A stretch of DNA of 64,000 nucleotides from assembly GCA_903858475.1 (NCBI GenBank), contig CAIOIZ010000005.1, positions 1-64,000 of the forward strand. The letters run 5' to 3'. This stretch comes from an uncultured Bacteroidota bacterium (GTDB lineage Bacteria > Bacteroidota > Bacteroidia > Chitinophagales > Chitinophagaceae). Both the position numbers and the translations under genes were made by a program. A model generated the notes under the pieces. The model saw only the letters and a list, made by a program, of their open reading frames with translations, had not been told where the DNA came from and made no database searches. Below, piece after piece: positions 19,147 to 26,410 of this stretch. Position 1 is the stretch's first letter. Each line of letters begins with the position of its first letter.

Positions 19147-20304
19147 TTATTTTAATACCTCTTCAAGCTTATTTAATAAATCATCTCCCCTTAATCCTGT
19201 TGCAATGATCTTCCCTTCTGGATTCACTAAAACATTAAAAGGGATGCCATCAAAACCATATAATCCAACTGCAGCACTGCTCCAAAATTTTAAATCGCTG
19301 ATATGATTCCAGGTAAGATTATCATCTTGTATGGCTTTCACCCAGGCCTCTTTATTCTTATCTAATGAAACACCCAATACAGTAAAGTTTTTATCCTTGT
19401 ATTTGTTATAAGCAGCTACTACATTGGGGTTTTCCATCCTACAAGGACTGCACCAACTGGCCCAAAAATCGACCAATACAAATTTGCTGCGCAAACTACT
19501 CAAAGAAAAAGGCTGATCATTCACATCATTCATGGTAATATCCGGTGCCATGCTGCCAATACTTACTTGTCCGCTTGGTCCGCTTTCTGCTGTTGGCTTC
19601 TGCAAGTCTTTACTCATCACTTTTTTAAGAAAAGCAAGGGCCATGGCAATGTCTTTATTATCTGGAAAACGCTTCACTAATTTATTCATGGGAATTTCAA
19701 AACCTTCCATTCCAACTGGAGCAGCAGTACAGGTAAACAGGGCCAATACAGGACTTTTGGTGGTATCTGAATATTGCAAACAATATTTTGCAAGGCCTTC
19801 CTTTAAAGAATTAAAATTGGATTGTGCAGCAATAAAAGCGCTATCCGTTGGAGCAACACTTTGTTGTTGCATTTGATTCAATGCGTTGGCTTCTAATTGC
19901 AATTGCTTTCCCAAACTATCATTGTATTTAATAAATTGCTTTAAAGAGGCATTTGCAGGAGAAGAAAAGGAAGGGCCTTCTAAATTTAATTGTTTGGCAT
20001 CAGCTGTAAATTGAATAGTAGCAGCATCGCCGATGAAAAGGAAACCCTGCTCCATATCGTTGAAGCGTAAACGAAAAAAGCCCTCTTGAGAAGAGCGGGT
20101 GCCAATACTGAAACTGCCATTACTAATAACCGCGCTGTCTTTTAATTCGGCCTGCGTGCCATCAAAATGCAATTGCTCTAAAAAAACCTTCGAGGAGGTA
20201 AAGTTTTTAGTATTACCATTCAAGGTCATTTTCCCCTGATCTACTTTATTGTTACAGGCAACCAGTGAAATCACCAGGCAAAAAATTGATAATATTTTTT
20301 TCAT
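19147..20304 (-). CDS. TlpA-family thiol-disulfide oxidoreductase lipoprotein with DUF4369
   Basis: 385 residues. A lipobox (SLVAC, Cys 17) anchors it in the periplasm. Residues 25-110 resemble DUF4369, residues 125-240 are mostly helical, and residues 250-385 are an AhpC/TSA-thioredoxin domain with the active site WCSPC (C285, C288) in VLVDFWASWCSPCRMENP. The cis-proline comes in DGIPFNVLVNPEGKII. It should reduce or swap disulfides in the envelope. It lies 26 nt downstream of gatB on the same strand and may be co-transcribed, though the functions are unrelated. Confidence 0.9.
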   Translation of the reverse strand: MKKILSIFCLVISLVACNNKVDQGKMTLNGNTKNFTSSKVFLEQLHFDGTQAELKDSAVISNGSFSIGTRSSQEGFFRLRFNDMEQGFLFIGDAATIQFTADAKQLNLEGPSFSSPANASLKQFIKYNDSLGKQLQLEANALNQMQQQSVAPTDSAFIAAQSNFNSLKEGLAKYCLQYSDTTKSPVLALFTCTAAPVGMEGFEIPMNKLVKRFPDNKDIAMALAFLKKVMSKDLQKPTAESGPSGQVSIGSMAPDITMNDVNDQPFSLSSLRSKFVLVDFWASWCSPCRMENPNVVAAYNKYKDKNFTVLGVSLDKNKEAWVKAIQDDNLTWNHISDLKFWSSAAVGLYGFDGIPFNVLVNPEGKIIATGLRGDDLLNKLEEVLK

Positions 20305-20330
20305 TGTGTGTTGATTGTGCTATTAAAATT

Positions 20331-21773
20331 TTATTGTGCTAATTTTTCAGTCAATAAGGTATTCACCAATTTCATGTCGGCCTTGCCCTTGCTGATTTTT
20401 TTTACTTCCCCTGCAAATACGCCTATCAATGCTTTCTTGCCTGCTTTATAAGCCGCCACTTTATCGGGCATATTACTGATTACTTCATCCACCCATTTTT
20501 CAATAGAGTCTGCATCTTTTTCCTGTATCAAATTCAATTCCTCTGCTAGTTGCAATGGGTTTTTTTCAGGGGCCTTTAGTAAGGCATTGAAAATTTTATT
20601 GGAAGCATTACTGAAACTAATTTTTCCTTCCTCTATCAATTGAATTAAAGCAGCAATAGTAGCTGGTTGAATGATAAAATCAGCTATGTCGATGCTGCTT
20701 TCATTCAAATAATTTTTGATTGGGCCCAGCATCCAATTTGCCGCCGCTTTGTAATGGTGGGTATGTTGAATGATGGCTTCAAAATAATTGACCATTTCCT
20801 TATCGCTGCAAATCGTAGCTGCATCATAGTCAGAAAGCAGTAAACTTTCTCTGTATTTTTTTTCTAACTGATCAGGTAAGATGGGTAAACTATCGGCGAT
20901 TGATTGTAGATATTCATCGCTAATATGAAAAGGAGTAAGGTCTGGCTCGGGGAAATAACGGTAGTCATCGGCTTCTTCTTTCGAGCGCAACGAAAAACTA
21001 GTATGATTGTCCGCATTATAGCTGCGGGTTTCTTGTTGAATGGTACCACCCGCTTCTGTTATCTCAATCAATCTTTCGATCTCTAATTCAATGGCTCTTT
21101 TTACATTTCTAATGCTATTGAGGTTTTTTACTTCTACCCTTGTGCCCAGGCTAGTAGCGCCCTTTAAGCGAATAGAAATATTGGCATCACAGCGCATGCT
21201 GCCTTCTTCCATATTGCCATCGCAGATGCCAATCCATCTTACCAATTTTCGCAGTTCGGTCAAATAAGCAAATGCTTCTTCACCGCTATGCATATCGGGT
21301 TCACTAACTATTTCTAACAAGGGTACGCCTGCACGATTGAGGTCGATGCTGGTAAAGTCGGCATCAATATCATGCAGCGACTTGCCTGCATCTTCTTCCA
21401 TATGTATGCGATTGAGTACAATATTTCTTTCAATGCCATCTACGGTAATCTTTACATATCCATTTTTACAAATTGGGGTAGTATGCTGACTAACCTGATA
21501 ACCCTTGGGTAGATCGGGATAAAAATAATTTTTACGTGCGAAATAATTCACCTGCTCAATCGAACAGTGAAGGGCCTTGCCCAGTTTAACTGCATATTCA
21601 ATGGCTTTTTCGTTCATCCTTGGCAGGGTGCCTGGATGTGCCATGGTGATGGGGCTGATATGTGTATTGGGAGCTGCTCCAAAAGCGGCACTATCGCCAC
21701 AAAATAATTTGGACCGTGTTTGCAATTGTGTATGCACTTCCAATCCAATTACGGCTTCGTATTTGTCTAACAT
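20331..21773 (-). CDS. gatB: Aspartyl/glutamyl-tRNA amidotransferase subunit B
   Basis: 480 residues matching GatB along its length: YEAVIGLEVHTQLQTRSKLF, PGTLPRMNEKAIEYAVKLG, YFYPDLPKGYQVSQ, MEEDAGKSLHD, NRAGVPLLEIVSEPD, GNMEEGSMRCDANISIR, VEVKNLNSIRNV, YRYFPEPDL, and a C-terminal GatB/YqeY tail. With GatA and GatC it converts mischarged Glu-tRNA(Gln) or Asp-tRNA(Asn). I start at the ATG at 21773. The in-frame codon at 21779 is TTG and lies just after a TACCTTTG -7 match at 21784-21791, so the message would have almost no leader. gatA and gatC are not in this window. Confidence 0.95.
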   Translation of the reverse strand: MLDKYEAVIGLEVHTQLQTRSKLFCGDSAAFGAAPNTHISPITMAHPGTLPRMNEKAIEYAVKLGKALHCSIEQVNYFARKNYFYPDLPKGYQVSQHTTPICKNGYVKITVDGIERNIVLNRIHMEEDAGKSLHDIDADFTSIDLNRAGVPLLEIVSEPDMHSGEEAFAYLTELRKLVRWIGICDGNMEEGSMRCDANISIRLKGATSLGTRVEVKNLNSIRNVKRAIELEIERLIEITEAGGTIQQETRSYNADNHTSFSLRSKEEADDYRYFPEPDLTPFHISDEYLQSIADSLPILPDQLEKKYRESLLLSDYDAATICSDKEMVNYFEAIIQHTHHYKAAANWMLGPIKNYLNESSIDIADFIIQPATIAALIQLIEEGKISFSNASNKIFNALLKAPEKNPLQLAEELNLIQEKDADSIEKWVDEVISNMPDKVAAYKAGKKALIGVFAGEVKKISKGKADMKLVNTLLTEKLAQ

Positions 21774-21841
21774 ATTCAAGGGGCAAAGGTAAGGGAATAG
21801 TCAATTGGGCTTTATGCGTTGGCAGCTAATGAAAGGATAAA

Positions 21842-21865
21842 AAAAACCCCGGTATTAACCGGGGT
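21842..21865 (-). terminator. Terminator of the PDZ gene
   Basis: Perfect stem ACCCCGGT/ACCGGGGT (21846-21865, loop ATTA). On the minus strand it is followed by a run of T (complement of AAAAAA before 21846). The plus side also has CTTTGTTTTT, so it could work both ways. Confidence 0.85.
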
Positions 21866-21883
21866 CTTTGTTTTTCGATGGCT

Positions 21884-22981
21884 TTATAAATTAGCCGTTT
21901 TCAGTTTTTTCGGAATCTTGATTTCAAAATTTATATCCTTAGTACCGCGTTTGGCTTGAATGGTATATTTATTTTTTCCTTCTTCGTTACTCAATTGTTC
22001 ACGCGCCTCATCTGTATTGCTCACTTTTTTTCCATTTATTTCTGTAATAATATCATCTTTTTTGAGTCCTGCTTTTTCTGCTGGCGAATCCTTATCGGTA
22101 TCCAATACTTTTACACCGCTGCCTTCTTCGAGGTCCTGAATTTTTAAACCAATTTTTGGTTTTTGGTTGAAAGCCAATTCTATATTATTATCTCCATTCC
22201 AAACAAATGCCTGAGGGGCTTCAAGGTCTTTGTCCCAGTTTTCTATTCTTGGCATAGCCAAATTGGGTTGCAATGGTGCAAGTGGTTGCCCTGGAACTAA
22301 TAAGCCCCTTTGCATACCATTCGGCGCTTTAAAACTATAGGCCATTGCATTGTTATTTACGCGTTCGCCCAAAACAACCTTGGTCAATTTTTCTTTTCCA
22401 TCTCTGGTATAATAAACGGTTACTTCTTCTTTGGGTTTGAAGGCAGGGATGATATCGGTTAGGTCGTTTGGACTAGCAACTACCTTATCATTTACCTTGG
22501 TAATGATATCTCCTTCTTTTAATCCAGCTTTATCAGCAGCACTTTCTTTTGTAACCTCATTGATATAGGCTCCATTGATAGGGGCTTGCGGTTGTCCATC
22601 TTCTTTAATGCCTGTTTTAACACCTAAAAAAGCAACTCTTTGTTCGCTGGAAAAATTATTCATTTTATCATTGAAGAAAACCTCCATATCGCCGGGGTTA
22701 AACGAAAATTGATCCTTACCATCTTTGATAATGATATTGCGTTTATTGATGCTGATATCGGCATCTTTAAATTCGCTCAGCGGTTTTCCATTGATCAATA
22801 TTTTATCGCCATTGATTTCAACGGTAAACTTATTGGCCTTATCGCCTTTTTGACGAATGATTATCTCCTGCGATTTTTTTGCATCGCCATCCAGTGGTTT
22901 ACCTTCTACGATAATTGGTTCTTGTGCGTTTGCAATGCCTGTTGATGCTACAAGGCCAAGCATAAAAAATATTCTTTTCAT
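21884..22981 (-). CDS. Periplasmic protein with two PDZ domains
   Basis: 365 residues with a signal peptide (GIANAQ, cleavage near 20). The N-terminal 100 residues are charged and beta-rich with no recognised fold. Two PDZ domains follow: residues 125-210 (FLGVKTGI, then ADKAGLKEGDIITKVNDKVV) and residues 275-355 (IGLKIQD, then AEKAGLKKDDIITEINGKKV). No trypsin-like protease domain or catalytic HDS triad is present, so this is not DegP; it may be a scaffold or adaptor for a periplasmic protease. It has its own terminator, and the 475-nt region upstream contains the 23095-23423 repeat element. Confidence 0.85.
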   Translation of the reverse strand: MKRIFFMLGLVASTGIANAQEPIIVEGKPLDGDAKKSQEIIIRQKGDKANKFTVEINGDKILINGKPLSEFKDADISINKRNIIIKDGKDQFSFNPGDMEVFFNDKMNNFSSEQRVAFLGVKTGIKEDGQPQAPINGAYINEVTKESAADKAGLKEGDIITKVNDKVVASPNDLTDIIPAFKPKEEVTVYYTRDGKEKLTKVVLGERVNNNAMAYSFKAPNGMQRGLLVPGQPLAPLQPNLAMPRIENWDKDLEAPQAFVWNGDNNIELAFNQKPKIGLKIQDLEEGSGVKVLDTDKDSPAEKAGLKKDDIITEINGKKVSNTDEAREQLSNEEGKNKYTIQAKRGTKDINFEIKIPKKLKTANL

Positions 22982-23094
22982 GGTATATATATATGTACGA
23001 AATCTTTTGTAGGTGTAAAATTAGGGGCTTTTATTTAATTACGAAATATTTCGGAGATAAAATAAAGGCTTTAACAAAAATTTTAAAATTCTCT

Positions 23095-23423
23095 TTCTTA
23101 GCAACGTCTCTTCACATTCCTTTTCAATCAGCCCACGCCCGGCCTGGTCTCCGACCAGCCGGAACCACTAAGCATTGTATTTTTCCTATACCTATATTTT
23201 TTGATTGAATTATTGCGAAGCCTATTTTCAAATTGATGGTGGCTGGTCGGAGACCAAGCCACGGCAAGCCGAGGAGAGATCTTGCTTGAAGGATACAATT
23301 GGTTTTATAATTCCCCGATATAATCGGGGCAGATTTATAAGGCCCAAGTGATCCCTTCATTATTTCGTTTTGCATTAAAGATTGCGATGGGAACACCTGC
23401 GCCAGTGGAGACGTTGCTAAGAA
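23095..23423. mobile_element. MITE-like element with 16-bp terminal inverted repeats
   Basis: Perfect terminal inverted repeats TTCTTAGCAACGTCTC (23095-23110) and its complement (23408-23423) bound a 329-bp segment without a credible gene. Inside is a second inverted repeat, GGTCTCCGACCAGCC (23146-23160) against GGCTGGTCGGAGACC (23241-23255), each arm of which can itself fold. The right third (23301-23408) is a diverged copy of the units tandemly repeated at 24061-24437. No transposase is present, so if mobile it depends on another element. I see no convincing target-site duplication. Confidence 0.6.
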
Positions 23424-23456
23424 GAGGGCGCTTAATTGGCGAAGTTGATAAGAAGC

Positions 23457-23978
23457 TTATTTATCCTGCTGCACCCAAATCAGTTCATTGGTTGCAAAGC
23501 CAAATTGTTGGGCTATTTGGAGGTAATTATTTTTTACTGATTCCGGAATGCTTTTTTCTCTCGATAAAATCCATAAATATTTTACACTACTGCCTGCCAC
23601 CAGCGCATATTTATAATCGGGGTCGATGGCAATTACATTATAGCCGGCATAAAAGGGACCGAAGAAAGAAACTTTTAGCATGGCAATGGTATCTTCCTTT
23701 ACAAATTTGGCTTTACCCGTGGCGCTTTTCCATTTATTGGTTTTGGTATTATAGCCTTTATTGAGCACTTTAATAGTACCATTCGTATGGAGTGAATATT
23801 CTGCTGTAGTATTATCTAAATTTCTTTCAAATTTAAAATCCAATCTGGCTATTTCATACCATTTGCCCAGGTACCTGCTCTTATTAAATGGCTGAACGGC
23901 TGTTATCCCTTTTGGAATAGTGTGGCAGGAGAAGAGCATGGTTGATAATAGTGTGATTGCTGAATAAAATAATTTCAT
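23457..23978 (-). CDS. Lipocalin family lipoprotein (Blc-like)
   Basis: 173 residues. A lipobox LFSC (Cys 18) marks an outer-membrane lipoprotein. The lipocalin signature GxW is at LGKWYEIARLD (W40), followed by TTAEYSLHTNGTIKVLNKG, the NKWKSATGKAKF strand, YNVIAIDPDYKYALV, and the closing LWILSREK. E. coli Blc binds lysophospholipids and is used in membrane repair; the same is likely here by family. The gene is bracketed by the repeat element at 23095-23423 and the tandem repeats at 24061-24437, which share a core in the same orientation. Confidence 0.92.
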   Translation of the reverse strand: MKLFYSAITLLSTMLFSCHTIPKGITAVQPFNKSRYLGKWYEIARLDFKFERNLDNTTAEYSLHTNGTIKVLNKGYNTKTNKWKSATGKAKFVKEDTIAMLKVSFFGPFYAGYNVIAIDPDYKYALVAGSSVKYLWILSREKSIPESVKNNYLQIAQQFGFATNELIWVQQDK

Positions 23979-24060
23979 TTTTACAAGTGGCTAGTTAATA
24001 TAGTCAGTTCAAATGTAAACTATTTTTAAATTATTTGATTCTGCTGTTGATTTCGATCTG

Positions 24061-24437
24061 CGTATATGTAAAAGGCTTTTCGTTTTATAATTCCCCGATA
24101 CAATCGGGGCAGATCTGCAAGGCCCAAGTGATCCCTTCATTATTTTGTTTTGCAGTAAAGTTTGCGTTGGGAACACTTGCGCCAGTGGCGTATATGTAAA
24201 AGGCTTTTCGTTTTATAAATCCCCGATACAATCGGGGCAGATCTGCAAGGCCCAAGTGATCCCTTCATTATTTTGTTTTGCAGTAAAGTTTGCGTTGGGA
24301 ACACTTGCGCCAGTGGCTAAAAGGCTTTTCGTTTTATAATTCCCCGATACAATCGGGGCAGAATTGAAAGTCACAAGTGATCCCTTCAATATTTCGTTTT
24401 GCATTAAAGATTGCGATGGGAACACTTGCGCCAGTGG
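24061..24437. repeat. Tandem array of three ~128-bp intergenic repeats
   Basis: Units at 24061-24188 and 24189-24316 (both 128 bp, nearly identical) and 24317-24437 (121 bp, more diverged). Each contains CCCCGATACAATCGGGG, a perfect stem-loop, then a longer hairpin pairing CAAGTGATCCC with GGGAACACTTG (one mismatch), and ends GCGCCAGTGG. A fourth, separate copy forms the right end of the 23095-23423 element and agrees best with unit 3 (GCATTAAAGATTGCGATGGG). The reading frames across the units are not credible genes. Confidence 0.9.
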
Positions 24438-24447
24438 CAATACCAAT

Positions 24448-24462
24448 GTTGTACGATGTTTT
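24448..24462. repeat. Left arm of inverted repeat around the esterase gene
   Basis: GTTGTACGATGTTTT; pairs with 25716-25730 (complement GTTGTACGATATTTT), 14 of 15 bases. It lies 11 nt beyond the last tandem repeat unit and just outside the esterase stop codon. Confidence 0.6.
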
Positions 24463-25689
24463 TTACTCCAATAGCTTGTTTAGTTTTTTTCGAGATGCTG
24501 GATTTTCTTTTATCGCCAAAGCCTTTTTGAAATATTCTATCGCTTTTAATTTGTCATCAATTGCCAAGAAATAGTCGCCATAAGAATCGTAAACATTGGA
24601 GCTTTCAGAATAATTGTTAACATTCATTTTAAAAAACTGCCCTGCTTTGTCATATTGCTTTTGTTGTAAAAATTCATACCCCCAGCCATTTATCATATTT
24701 TCAGGAGGGTAGACTTTATAGCCAAACAGTTTTGAAACTTCATGATAATGTTGTTCATATTTATTTGCTAAATCAACTGTAGAATCGGTAAAATCTTTAA
24801 ACGAAAGTTTGAAACGATATTTGTCGAAAATGAAGCGTAACCCATCATATTCAGCAATCATAGGAACAGATCCATGATCATCATTACTATAGTATTTACT
24901 TTCGTATCTAAGTCCGTTTTGCTTTTGCCCCTTTACATATTTATCTAAATCAAGAATTGACCGGATATGCCTGGTTTCACCTGAAGTGTCGCCTTGGACT
25001 TTAGTTATGTCCATGCTCTCATCCATAGTATTTGCAATTCCTAGATATAGGGTAGTACCTGAAAAGTTTTTTTCTGTGATAGATTTCTTTATTGATTTTA
25101 AAAAATTCATTTTGTCCCACCACATACTTGGGTCTATGCAAATGTAAGAGTTGAACAATTTTGTATGATTCACCGCTATATTAACAGCCGTAAGTCCTCC
25201 AAATGAATGACCGATTAGCATTTTGTATGGCTCTGTTGGATATAAAGAATCAATATGAGGCATCAATTCTTTTTCTATAAAGGCAGCAAACTGCTCTCCA
25301 CCTCCTGAAGTTTTTGATAATGTACTATCCATAAAGGGTGGATCAGCATCTACACGAGTTGGTGTCAGGTCCCTTGTTCTGTCAGTATTTGGAATGCCAA
25401 CCACAATCATTTCAGGACAAATAGTATTACCGTTTACCTGACTGAGTTGCTGAATCATACCAACTACAGAATAAAAATGAGCGTCACCGTCTAATAAATA
25501 TAATACAGGAAATCTCTGTTTAGAATCAACCTGCCCACTGTTTGGCACATATATCCAAATTTTTCTTTGCTCATTTAAAATTTTTGATTGGATGCTGTCA
25601 ATAGTTCCGATAGTTACTTTATTGTCCTTCTGGGCGAAGGCACCTATTGAAAAAAATGCTGCAAGAACCGAAAGTATTAATTTTTTCAT
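24463..25689 (-). CDS. Secreted alpha/beta-hydrolase (esterase-like) with C-terminal TPR
   Basis: From the ATG at 25689 the product has 408 residues with a signal peptide ending FAQ (20). The middle is an esterase-D/IroE-like hydrolase: FPVLYLLDGDAHFYSVVGMI, MIVVGIPNTDRTRDLTP, and the nucleophile elbow GHSFGG (S162), with a late DDHGSVP supplying the probable catalytic His. The last 80 residues hold TPR-like helices (YDKAGQFFKMNVNNY, LKAIEYFKKALAIKE). Related proteins hydrolyse siderophore or acyl esters; substrate unknown here. The longer frame to 25848 runs through the promoter region and lacks a signal. The gene is bracketed by the 15-bp inverted repeats at 24448 and 25716. Confidence 0.85.
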   Translation of the reverse strand: MKKLILSVLAAFFSIGAFAQKDNKVTIGTIDSIQSKILNEQRKIWIYVPNSGQVDSKQRFPVLYLLDGDAHFYSVVGMIQQLSQVNGNTICPEMIVVGIPNTDRTRDLTPTRVDADPPFMDSTLSKTSGGGEQFAAFIEKELMPHIDSLYPTEPYKMLIGHSFGGLTAVNIAVNHTKLFNSYICIDPSMWWDKMNFLKSIKKSITEKNFSGTTLYLGIANTMDESMDITKVQGDTSGETRHIRSILDLDKYVKGQKQNGLRYESKYYSNDDHGSVPMIAEYDGLRFIFDKYRFKLSFKDFTDSTVDLANKYEQHYHEVSKLFGYKVYPPENMINGWGYEFLQQKQYDKAGQFFKMNVNNYSESSNVYDSYGDYFLAIDDKLKAIEYFKKALAIKENPASRKKLNKLLE

Positions 25690-25715
25690 TGTCAATGTAA
25701 TGTTTGCTTGTTTAG

Positions 25716-25730
25716 AAAATATCGTACAAC
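25716..25730. repeat. Right arm of inverted repeat around the esterase gene
   Basis: AAAATATCGTACAAC, the near-exact complement of 24448-24462. It lies 26 nt upstream of the esterase ATG. The flanking bases also agree in part (CAAT.CC on both sides), extending the match loosely to about 24 bases. The remaining gap to 25903 shows nothing else I can name. Confidence 0.6.
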
Positions 25731-25903
25731 GTGGGATTGTCGTATATACGAATATACAAATAAAAAAATGTAATAATGTATCACGCTGAATAATAATTAA
25801 ACCAAACGCATTATTCAATACTTGAAGTAAGAATTTGACTTGCGACATTACAAATCGCTTAGTAAATAAGCAAACAATCTTATTGAGAAAATAGTAGTAG
25901 TAA

Positions 25904-26407
25904 TTAAGCTTGAATCCTATAAATCTTCACAGGGCACTCATCCTCCACCCCCTCCCTCACAAACTTCATCCCAACCTTCTCCAACACTTTTATAGAAGCC
26001 TTATTATCTACATGCGCTCTTCCAATGATAAAGGGGAGTGATAATTTTTTAAAACCATATTCAACACAATGCAGGGCGCCTTCGGTGGCATAACCGTGGC
26101 CCCAATGCTCTTGTAATAAACGATAGCCCAGGTCTACCTCATCGTTTTCGGCCAGGTACTTGAGACCGCACCAGCCTAGGAATTGATTGTTTTCTTTTAA
26201 GATCACGGCCCAGCGGCCTAACTTATTTTTATACTGAGGGAAGATAATATCGGTGAGTACTTTTTCTGCATCGGCAATTGTATGCAAGGGCGCTTCATGC
26301 AGGTACTGCATTACTGCCGGATTGCTGTTTAACTGCAATAAAGAGTCCGCGTCTGCCAAGGTAAATTGTCGCAAGAGCAAACGCGGACTTTCTAAAATGA
26401 GCTCCAT
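25904..26407 (-). CDS. GNAT-family N-acetyltransferase (RimJ/RimL type)
   Basis: 167 residues with the RimL-like opening ESPRLLLRQFTLADADSL, the central AVILKENNQFLGWCGLKYL strand pair, and the acetyl-CoA segment around LGYRLLQEHWGHGYATEGAL. The last part, NKASIKVLEKVGMKFV, is the family's usual C-terminal motif. It should transfer acetyl from acetyl-CoA to an amine, perhaps a protein N-terminus; the target is unknown. It starts 3 nt after the alaS stop, so it is translated from the alaS message. Confidence 0.9.
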   Translation of the reverse strand: MELILESPRLLLRQFTLADADSLLQLNSNPAVMQYLHEAPLHTIADAEKVLTDIIFPQYKNKLGRWAVILKENNQFLGWCGLKYLAENDEVDLGYRLLQEHWGHGYATEGALHCVEYGFKKLSLPFIIGRAHVDNKASIKVLEKVGMKFVREGVEDECPVKIYRIQA

Positions 26408-26410
26408 AGT

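Noticed and set aside
23124-23396. 90-codon minus-strand frame in the repeat element
   Set aside because: It lies wholly inside the MITE-like element, ends in low-information sequence and repeats with the tandem units; no signal, domain or upstream promoter.
24145-24446. Frames on both strands across the tandem repeats (24145-24339 plus, 24213-24446 minus)
   Set aside because: They follow from the 128-bp repeat sequence; peptides repeat with the units and show no known domain.
24448-25730. Integron attC sites around the esterase gene
   Set aside because: The repeat reads GTTGTAC, not GTTRRRY, and no integrase is present.
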